Shown: in pieces, positions 1 through 4,481 of the stretch
How positions within the stretch are numbered: the first letter of the stretch is position 1
Layout of the letters: every line of letters starts with the position of its first letter
From: CAYJWS01 sp964373925
Lineage (GTDB): Bacteria; Patescibacteriota; Patescibacteriia; Buchananbacterales; GWA2-38-13
Assembly: GCA_964373925.1 (NCBI GenBank)
Contig: CAYJWS010000041.1
Location: forward strand, 1-10,404
DNA length: 10,404 nucleotides
Direction: 5' to 3'
Translations under genes and position numbers: made by a program
Notes under the pieces: model-generated
What the model was told of the DNA's origin: nothing
Database searches by the model: none
The model's input: the letters and a program-made list of their open reading frames with translations, nothing else

Positions 1-1030
1 CGGGAGTTGTGGCAGACGTATCATTGATGTATTGTACTCCCTCATACTCCCTCACAAGCTCAAGTCGATGCTCCAACCCTGCGAATAAATAAACCACATC
101 TTTAATATCATGAGAATTGATTCCCAATATTCTTCCTACGCAAACAGCCGCTAAAATATTTTGAACATTATGATCTCCTTTAATCTTTATGTTCTTAAAA
201 TCTAAAATCTTCTCCTTCTTCTTGCCATCAAAAAAATATATGCTCTTGCCCTCCACATAGCTTCCGCTGGTATCAAAACTATAGTGCCGAGAAAACCAAA
301 GCTTCTTTGATTTCGCCTCTCTGCCGAACACAAGAGTATAGGGATTGTCCCAATTGATTATGAGATAATCATTTGGCGCTTGAAATTTAAAAATATTTTG
401 TTTGGCACGAGCGTATTCCTCCATATTTTTATAGCGATTAAGATGGTCAGGATACAGGTTGGTAAACACGGCAATACGCGGGCTTAGGCGCATTTCACCA
501 AGATTTTCAAGATGCCAAGAAGAAAGTTCAAGCACTACAGGATCTTTTGTTTTTAGAGCGTCCTCAATAAAAGAAAACATTGGAGCTGAAACAAGGTTTC
601 CTCCAAGAAAAGAATTTTTGTATTTTTTTCTTATTATTTCAAAAATAAGCGTGGCGGTTGTGGACTTCCCTCTTGTTCCTGTAACTGCGATAATTCTCTC
701 TCTTCCAATAATTTTAAAAAAAAGCGTTGCCTCATTTTCAATGAGCGCTCCCCTGCTTTTAGCAATGTCCAAAAAAATTGAATCTCGCGGCACGCCGGGA
801 TTTTGAACAACAATATCCGCCCATGTAAAATCTTTTGGATCATGCTCTCCAAGAGCAAATTCGGGCTTGCCTTTTATTTTTTTCAGAGAGGACTCGAGCT
901 CTTCTTTGGTCTTGAGATCAGTAATTTTTACCCGCGCTTTCTGCTTCAAAAACCAATTCGCAACCGCAACTCCCCCGCCATGGAGTCCCAGTCCCGTAAT
1001 AAGAATTTTTTTGTCCTGAAAGTTATCCAT
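1..1030 (-). CDS. murD: UDP-N-acetylmuramoylalanine--D-glutamate ligase (MurD), C-terminal part beyond window
   Basis: Cytoplasmic ligase that adds D-glutamate to UDP-MurNAc-L-Ala with ATP in peptidoglycan precursor synthesis. The first 343 codons are visible; a full MurD is about 440-450 aa, so the rest of the C-terminal domain lies off the left edge. An N-terminal Rossmann-like start has GLGLHGGG (residues 13-20). The ATP-binding P-loop is GTRGKSTT (118-125), with Arg where most MurDs have Asn. The central-domain motif is NLYPDHLNRY (191-200). KGDHNVQN (284-291) and HRLE (321-324) lead to NDTSATTP (336-343), matching the NDSKATNP motif of the C-terminal domain. The ATG at 1030 gives the expected N-terminus; no clear Shine-Dalgarno precedes it. 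mraY lies upstream on the same strand, but an inserted gene and repeats separate them. Family assignment is firm. MurC/MurE/MurF are less likely because of the N-terminal glycine motif and the NDTSATTP motif. Confidence 0.93.
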   Translation of the reverse strand, partial: MDNFQDKKILITGLGLHGGGVAVANWFLKQKARVKITDLKTKEELESSLKKIKGKPEFALGEHDPKDFTWADIVVQNPGVPRDSIFLDIAKSRGALIENEATLFFKIIGRERIIAVTGTRGKSTTATLIFEIIRKKYKNSFLGGNLVSAPMFSFIEDALKTKDPVVLELSSWHLENLGEMRLSPRIAVFTNLYPDHLNRYKNMEEYARAKQNIFKFQAPNDYLIINWDNPYTLVFGREAKSKKLWFSRHYSFDTSGSYVEGKSIYFFDGKKKEKILDFKNIKIKGDHNVQNILAAVCVGRILGINSHDIKDVVYLFAGLEHRLELVREYEGVQYINDTSATTP

Positions 1031-1038
1031 ACTATGGC

Positions 1039-1068
1039 ATTTTAGCCTAATTTTTCATTTCTGTCCAA
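1039..1068 (-). promoter_or_regulatory. Candidate promoter for murD
   Basis: On the minus strand TTGGAC (1063-1068) and TAAAAT (1039-1044) are separated by 18 nt. The -10 box ends only 8 nt before the murD ATG, so a transcript from here would be leaderless or nearly so, which would fit the lack of a Shine-Dalgarno. Both boxes are imperfect and the region is A+T-rich, so a chance match is possible. Confidence 0.3.
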
Positions 1069-1099
1069 AAAAATTCAAACCCCCTTATTATTCCCGATT

Positions 1100-1163
1100 G
1101 TCATCCTGAACCCTGATTCAGGATCTCTAGATTCCCCGAAAGCGTTCGGGGGGCCAGAATGAC
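1100..1163. repeat. Short hairpin repeat A, GTCAT/ATGAC ends
   Basis: A 64-bp unit starting GTCATCCTGA (1100-1109) and ending CCAGAATGAC (1154-1163), so the ends form a terminal inverted repeat with small mismatches. Inside are two hairpins: CCTGAA/TTCAGG (1105-1110 and 1117-1122) and CCCCGAA-AGCG-TTCGGGG (1134-1151, 7-bp stem). It resembles the dispersed intergenic repeats with GTCATYCTGA ends seen in many bacterial genomes. There is no U-tract on either side, so it is not an obvious terminator. Confidence 0.55.
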
Positions 1164-1237
1164 AAGAAGTAAAAAATTCGAATGACAAAAAAATAAAATT
1201 TCTAAAACCCATCTTAAAAATAAATTTTTTCTTATGT

Positions 1238-1362
1238 GTCATTCTGAGGCCTCCGAAGCAATCCGACCCCTGGTCGCCCTGAGCCCAGTCGTTGGGTCTC
1301 CTTATTCTTACGAAATCTCCTCGCTAAAGCTCCGGCGAAGCGGACTGGCGGATCAGGATGAC
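1238..1362. repeat. Short repeat B, GTCAT/ATGAC ends
   Basis: A 125-bp unit starting GTCATTCTGA (1238-1247) and ending TCAGGATGAC (1353-1362), whose reverse complement GTCATCCTGA differs from the left end by one base. It contains CGAAGCAATC (1254-1263), which recurs in repeat C at 2424-2433, and is much more G+C-rich than its surroundings. It probably belongs to the same class of non-coding dispersed element as repeat A. Confidence 0.5.
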
Positions 1363-1457
1363 CGTAGAACTTATTTTTGAGATGGGGTCCAATAACAATC
1401 AAAAATTATACGCCATTATTCCATCTTCAAAACTAATAAAAATAAACAATTTTCTTC

Positions 1458-1508
1458 AAAATAAAAAACCCTTTCTCAAGATCCGAGATGGATAATAAAA
1501 AAGGGTTT
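1458..1508 (-). terminator. Rho-independent terminator of the 202-aa gene
   Basis: AAACCCTTT (1466-1474) and AAAGGGTTT (1500-1508) are perfect 9-bp complements around a 25-nt loop. Read on the minus strand, the stem is followed directly by a T-rich run (TTTTTATTTT). It lies about 95 nt past the stop of the 1603-2211 gene and upstream of murD, so it should insulate murD from that gene. The large loop is somewhat unusual. Confidence 0.65.
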
Positions 1509-1524
1509 AAGGTTTCCCACCTTC

Positions 1525-1539
1525 TCCGCCAGTGGCGGA
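1525..1539. repeat. Small GC-rich hairpin
   Basis: TCCGCC-AGT-GGCGGA, a 6-bp perfect stem with a 3-nt loop. The left arm plus loop (TCCGCCAGT) also occurs inverted at 1344-1352 inside repeat B, so this is probably part of the same repeat family. It lies between the stop codon and the terminator of the 202-aa gene. Confidence 0.4.
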
Positions 1540-1602
1540 TTCGGCGGGCAGGCAAGAATTCAAGAAACTTTTTTAAGCCTCAAGGATTCAAGCGATCAAG
1601 AG

Positions 1603-2211
1603 TTACTTGCGCACGCACAAGAAACGACAGTCGCCGAACCAAACATCGTCGTACCAGTCCAGACTCAGCAAACGCGAAGAATCGCGCTCACGGAGATACG
1701 GCACGAAGCGGTCACCACCCGAGAGCGCCCAGACCGAGCCAAGAGCGACAACGGGGAATTCTCTTTGCCTTTCAGGATACTTAGCCCCGAAAGCAAGGAG
1801 TTCCGGTAAAGTAGCCTGGCGAAGACCGCGACGGTCAATTTCTTTGAGCACATTGTCTGTGCTCATGGGCTTTCCGAAGTGGATGAGCTCTGCTTTGAGC
1901 TCAATCGTCCCTTTGCCCGCTACCGGGAAATGTTCTTGGGTAATGTCTGAATTCACCCAGTCGTATTTCCCTGTTGTGATCATGTCGGCGAGCGTCATTT
2001 TATAGTCGACGATCACCTGAAAAATCTCGACAGCGTTGCCAACAATGATCTTGGCGATCTTTGCAATAGTTTCCGCGCCCTCGGGTCGGGCAAGGAGATG
2101 AATATCATCATCGCTTCCTCCGAGTTTCTGCACCTCCTTCATAAGCTCGGTCCAAACCGAGGTCAAAAGGCCGGCACCGCTGACAATGGAAGAAATATCT
2201 TTCTTCGACAT
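1603..2211 (-). CDS. Conserved hypothetical protein with adenine-depleted, possibly diversified C-terminal module
   Basis: A 202-aa soluble protein of unknown function, with no signal peptide or membrane segment. Residues 1-70 look helical, the middle carries GKYDWVNSDITQEHFPV (81-97), and residues 133-202 form a compact module with LPELLAFGAKYPERQ, ALGSVW, RFVPYL and a CRFLCVRK end. I recall a CPR-wide family of such proteins whose tails differ mainly between these anchors, but I could not check this. The tail, rich in Trp, Arg and aromatics, is reminiscent of C-type-lectin-fold variable domains. On the coding strand the last 37 codons contain 12 adenines in 111 bases, against 28 in 111 for the first 37 codons. 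Two sampled 60-base lines are 53% and 57% GC, well above the neighbours. The ATG at 2211 is set by AAAGGAG six bases upstream. The gene has its own promoter and terminator and splits mraY from murD, so it was probably acquired as a cassette. Confidence 0.85.
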   Translation of the reverse strand: MSKKDISSIVSGAGLLTSVWTELMKEVQKLGGSDDDIHLLARPEGAETIAKIAKIIVGNAVEIFQVIVDYKMTLADMITTGKYDWVNSDITQEHFPVAGKGTIELKAELIHFGKPMSTDNVLKEIDRRGLRQATLPELLAFGAKYPERQREFPVVALGSVWALSGGDRFVPYLRERDSSRLLSLDWYDDVWFGDCRFLCVRK

Positions 2212-2217
2212 AATACG

Positions 2218-2224
2218 CTCCTTT
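2218..2224 (-). promoter_or_regulatory. Strong ribosome binding site of the 202-aa gene
   Basis: AAAGGAG on the minus strand, six bases before the ATG at 2211. It is the best Shine-Dalgarno next to a full-length gene in the window; pilB, pilC, murD and mraY have weak or no such sequence. This fixes the start codon and suggests high expression. Confidence 0.8.
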
Positions 2225-2232
2225 GCGTCTGC

Positions 2233-2275
2233 GCTTTTCCCTCATTCTGACAACACATCAGAACCCCAGAAAAGC
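2233..2275 (-). promoter_or_regulatory. Structured 5' leader of the 202-aa gene
   Basis: On the minus strand the 43-nt leader can fold as two stacked stems. The outer stem is GCTTTTC/GAAAAGC (7 bp) and the inner is TTCTGA/TCAGAA (6 bp), separated by a symmetric 5-nt internal loop (TGGGG opposite TGAGG) and closed by a 7-nt loop. It lies wholly between the predicted transcription start (about 2289) and the Shine-Dalgarno (2218-2224). It may protect the mRNA or act as a regulatory site; no known riboswitch class is recognised. Confidence 0.45.
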
Positions 2276-2295
2276 ATTTGTTAAAGAACATTGTT

Positions 2296-2324
2296 ATAAT
2301 AACATATATAATAAATATTGTCAA
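2296..2324 (-). promoter_or_regulatory. Sigma-70-type promoter of the 202-aa gene
   Basis: Minus strand TTGACA (2319-2324, exact consensus), 17-nt spacer, TATTAT (2296-2301, one mismatch). The predicted start of transcription near 2289 gives a leader of about 77 nt. This is the best promoter match in the window and shows that the inserted gene is transcribed independently of mraY. Confidence 0.75.
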
Positions 2325-2386
2325 GTATTTTTAAAATATCATCTTATTTTAGAAAAATTATTTTAATTAGAATACTCTTTTTTATG

Positions 2387-2450
2387 GTCATCGCGAACAG
2401 TCTCCCGAAAGCTTTCGGGACGACGAAGCAATCTCATGAGTTGCAATGAG
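2387..2450. repeat. Short hairpin repeat C
   Basis: Starts GTCATCGCGAA (2387-2397) and ends TTGCAATGAG (2441-2450); the ends are imperfect inverted repeats. The centre is a perfect 18-bp palindrome TCCCGAAAGCTTTCGGGA (2403-2420) followed by CGAAGCAATC (2424-2433), which is shared with repeat B. It resembles the widespread GTCATTGCGA...GAAGCAATCTC type of intergenic repeat. Confidence 0.55.
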
Positions 2451-2574
2451 ATACCAAAAGCTTTCGGTTATAGGAAATGGAGATAAAATTACAAACAAAG
2501 TTTATATATAAATATTTTTTTCATAAGTCTACCTCTCCATCTTATCATCCTCAATTTACCTACGTACAAATCCA

Positions 2575-2612
2575 ATTTTGTCATTTTGGACGATCGTCCA
2601 AAATGACAAAAT
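2575..2612. repeat. Perfect 38-bp palindrome downstream of mraY
   Basis: Two perfect 19-base arms centred between 2593 and 2594; the left arm is ATTTTGTCATTTTGGACGA. As RNA it would form a 17-bp stem with a GATC tetraloop. It starts 64 nt after the mraY stop on the minus strand, so it could end or protect the mraY transcript. No U-tract follows on either strand, so it is not a classical intrinsic terminator. Its core (GTCATTTTGG...CCAAAATGAC) has the same GTCAT/ATGAC ends as the nearby repeats. Confidence 0.75.
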
Positions 2613-2676
2613 GTAAATTGTTATTTCCCGATTACAAAAACTTTTTATCCTCTTTGTGTTGCACGCACGATATGTA

Positions 2677-3729
2677 CTAACTTCCCTTCTGCAGATGATC
2701 AATGAGAAAAAGCATGAGCCCAATAACCGAAAAAATTCCCGAAATAACCCAAAACCGCATCACTATTTTTGTTTCAGGCCAGCCTATTGCTTCCAGATGA
2801 TGGTGAAACGGAGCGCTGCGAAAAACTTTTTTCCCACGGAATTTTTTTGAAGCGAGCTGGACGATGACCGAAAGCGATTCAACCACAAGGAGCATTCCGA
2901 TAATCGGCAAAAACAAGGCGGAGTTTGTGAGCATAGCGATGATGCCCAATGTAACACCCAATGACATTGCGCCGGTATCACCCATAAAAAACCTCGCTGG
3001 ATGAATATTAAACCACAAAAATGCCAGAAGAGCTCCGATGATAACGCCGCAAAAAACCGCCAAATCATACTTCCCCTGAATAAATGCGATTACTCCAAAA
3101 GAGCCAAACGAAGTAAGCAACACGCCCGCGGCAAGGCCATCGAGCCCGTCGATTTCATTCACGGAAAACGCAGTTGCAAAAATTATAAAAATAAAAATTG
3201 GTATGTACCACAGCCCTATGTCAAAACTTCCTACAAACGGCACGCGGATAGTTGTCCAGTCAAGCTTGAAATAAAACCATAACGCTCCGATAGCCGCGAT
3301 GATCGTGTATGTTAATATTCTATGCCGCATCTTAAGCCCGCCGCCCAGGCCTTTTCTTTTCCATACATCAATAAGGTCATCAATAAGTCCTATAACAGCG
3401 GAGGCAATAAGAGCTCCCAAGGGAAGAAGTGTTTCAGAACGAGATAAAAAATTAAGATTGTTCCAAAATCCGTCAAAAAACTTTCCAAGATAATAAAACG
3501 AAAAAATTATTACGGAAACTGAAAGCCAAATGAGAATTCCCCCCATAGTCGGCGTTCCTGTTTTTTTCGAATGAAGAGCGGCAAATACCGGAGCGATTGT
3601 AGAAGAGCGTATGTTTTTTCCAAGCCGGTATTTATATAAAAAATGCGTTAAGACTGGGGTCCATGCAATTGCAAAAATAAATGAAAGTGTGCTTAAAAAA
3701 AATATTTTAAGAATTATAAATTTTTCCAT
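2677..3729 (-). CDS. mraY: Phospho-N-acetylmuramoyl-pentapeptide-transferase (MraY)
   Basis: Integral membrane enzyme that transfers phospho-MurNAc-pentapeptide from UDP to undecaprenyl phosphate, making lipid I on the inner face of the membrane. At 350 aa it is close to the usual 320-360. Visible motifs in order are KKTGTPTMGGI (55-65), the metal-binding Asp pair in GLIDDLID (114-121), NEIDGLDGLAAG (191-202), FMGDTGAMSLG (248-258) and the histidine motif PFHHHLE (307-313). About ten hydrophobic segments are spread along the protein. The ATG at 3729 begins just before the first membrane helix; upstream there is only a weak GAG. The gene starts 10 nt after the preceding membrane-protein gene, so the two are probably co-transcribed. 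murD would be expected next but is displaced about 1.65 kb. Assignment is firm; WecA-type relatives lack the HHH motif in this form. Confidence 0.96.
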   Translation of the reverse strand: MEKFIILKIFFLSTLSFIFAIAWTPVLTHFLYKYRLGKNIRSSTIAPVFAALHSKKTGTPTMGGILIWLSVSVIIFSFYYLGKFFDGFWNNLNFLSRSETLLPLGALIASAVIGLIDDLIDVWKRKGLGGGLKMRHRILTYTIIAAIGALWFYFKLDWTTIRVPFVGSFDIGLWYIPIFIFIIFATAFSVNEIDGLDGLAAGVLLTSFGSFGVIAFIQGKYDLAVFCGVIIGALLAFLWFNIHPARFFMGDTGAMSLGVTLGIIAMLTNSALFLPIIGMLLVVESLSVIVQLASKKFRGKKVFRSAPFHHHLEAIGWPETKIVMRFWVISGIFSVIGLMLFLIDHLQKGS

Positions 3730-3739
3730 AATACTCGCG

Positions 3740-4111
3740 TTATGAAATGATGTATATTGTCACTAAATGTATTGAGTAAAGCAATATAAGCTGGATGCAG
3801 AATCCCGATGTTACGAGAATATACGATCCTATTTTATTTTTATTATATAAAAAGTGGCTGAAAAGCGCATTCACAAATCCTATAAAAATTCCTAAAAACG
3901 GGATGGCTAAAATCTTATACCATTCACCGATAAAATTTATGCCAAAATAAATCGTGTAGTGCAGAGCAATGGGGTCTCGCGTGGGTTCAACTCTTTGATA
4001 AATAATTATCCACATCGTAAGATTCGCTATAACCGTCATAAACATCATAAGCTGGGCGTACCAATCCCGCGCAAGAGTCTTGGGCGAGCCATAGTAAAGT
4101 TTTTTTTCCAT
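3740..4111 (-). CDS. Small three-helix membrane protein upstream of mraY, function unknown
   Basis: A 123-aa protein from the ATG at 4111; an in-frame TTG at 4129 would add six residues, and neither start has a clear Shine-Dalgarno. A short cytosolic-looking N-terminus (MEKKLYYGSPKTLARDWYAQ) leads into three hydrophobic segments at about residues 20-41, 66-90 and 97-121. Between the first and second is LHYTIYFGINFIGEWYK, a polar/aromatic loop that looks like the conserved signature. I recall similar small CPR membrane proteins with an LHYNIYFG-like motif and a loose likeness to DUF1648-type proteins, but this is memory only. Ten nucleotides separate it from mraY, so an operon and a role at the membrane, perhaps linked to envelope synthesis, are plausible inferences. 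No enzyme function is visible. Confidence 0.75.
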   Translation of the reverse strand: MEKKLYYGSPKTLARDWYAQLMMFMTVIANLTMWIIIYQRVEPTRDPIALHYTIYFGINFIGEWYKILAIPFLGIFIGFVNALFSHFLYNKNKIGSYILVTSGFCIQLILLYSIHLVTIYIIS

Positions 4112-4208
4112 AACAGTCTTTGGGTTCAATTCTTAAGTGTACCTTCAATGACAAAATAATTTCTTTGTAATTTCTTTACGAATTAAAGAGTTCGGAATTT
4201 TTAATTAT

Positions 4209-4306
4209 TAATTTTCAATTTCCAATTAATGAATCAATTTTTAAACAATTTAAAAATTTAATCATTAAAAATTCAATAAAAATTAGAAATTAGAAATTGA
4301 AAATTA
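4209..4306. repeat. A+T-rich inverted repeat
   Basis: TAATTTTCAATTTC (4209-4222) and GAAATTGAAAATTA (4293-4306) are perfect 14-base complements. Inside lies AATTTTTAAA-CAA-TTTAAAAATT (4236-4258), a 10-bp stem with a 3-nt loop. The region is built from variations of AATTTTCAAT/AATTAGAAAT and looks like the low-complexity intergenic elements common in A+T-rich genomes. Confidence 0.5.
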
Positions 4307-4371
4307 TTGACTCTTGATTTAATAACCAAAAAATCAACTAATAAACAAATATTTTCTCATTTAAGGCACAT

Positions 4372-4390
4372 ATAAGTATATTCTACTTAT
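4372..4390. promoter_or_regulatory. Inverted repeat upstream of the pilB promoter
   Basis: ATAAGTA-TATTC-TACTTAT, a perfect 7-bp inverted repeat with a 5-nt spacer whose right edge lies about 48 bp before the -10 box. Size and position would suit a regulator binding site, but such repeats arise by chance in DNA this A+T-rich. Confidence 0.25.
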
Positions 4391-4415
4391 TTTTTTCTAT
4401 TTTGTCCATCCACCT

Positions 4416-4444
4416 TTCTTTACTTATAGATTTTATGGTATAAT
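4416..4444 (+). promoter_or_regulatory. Extended -10 promoter for the pilus operon
   Basis: TATAAT (4439-4444, exact consensus) preceded by TGG (4436-4438), giving the extended -10 form TGnTATAAT. A weak -35-like TTCTTT lies at 4416-4421 with a 17-nt spacer. The predicted start near 4451 gives a leader of about 30 nt before the pilB ATG. It probably drives the whole pilB to pseudopilin run, since no later gap is large enough for another clear promoter. Confidence 0.65.
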
Positions 4445-4481
4445 ATAAAAAGCACTAAAAAGAAAAAATAAGAAATTTCAT

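Larger units (their letters stand above)
1031..1602. other. Gene-free interval between murD and the 202-aa gene
   Basis: No credible coding region on either strand. The interval holds a candidate murD promoter, two hairpin-type repeats with GTCAT...ATGAC ends, a rho-independent terminator for the gene at 1603-2211, and a small GC-rich hairpin. It is unusually long for a genome of this compact type. Confidence 0.6.
2212..2676. other. Gene-free interval between the 202-aa gene and mraY
   Basis: Besides the leader and promoter of the 202-aa gene, this interval holds repeat C (2387-2450), a second copy of AAAGCTTTCGG (2457-2467, first copy 2408-2418), and the 38-bp palindrome at 2575-2612. An open frame on the plus strand across 2477-2680 contains the palindrome, has no ribosome binding site and resembles nothing known; I do not consider it a gene. 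Confidence 0.6.
4112..4481. other. Divergent A+T-rich intergenic region
   Basis: Separates the leftward membrane-protein/mraY genes from the rightward pilus operon. It contains a long imperfect hairpin (4209-4306), a 7-bp inverted repeat (4372-4390) and the pilB promoter. No convincing promoter for the leftward genes could be picked out because the DNA is so A+T-rich. No coding sequence is seen. Confidence 0.6.

Noticed and set aside
459..1045. Open frames on the plus strand opposite murD (459-806 and 803-1045)
   Set aside because: They lie antisense to a MurD whose motifs are intact across the region; no ribosome sites and no recognisable protein features.
1488..2005. Plus-strand open frames of 98 and 132 codons opposite the 202-aa gene
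   Set aside because: Antisense shadows of a gene with clear promoter, Shine-Dalgarno and terminator; the Arg/Ser-rich translations are typical of reverse-frame reading of GC-rich DNA.
2575..2612. Palindrome considered as a classical rho-independent terminator of mraY
   Set aside because: The stem is ideal but no U-tract follows on the minus strand, so it is reported as a palindrome instead.
2477..2680. 67-codon plus-strand frame containing the 38-bp palindrome
   Set aside because: No ribosome site, no known motif, and the palindrome accounts for part of the sequence; intergenic by all other signs.
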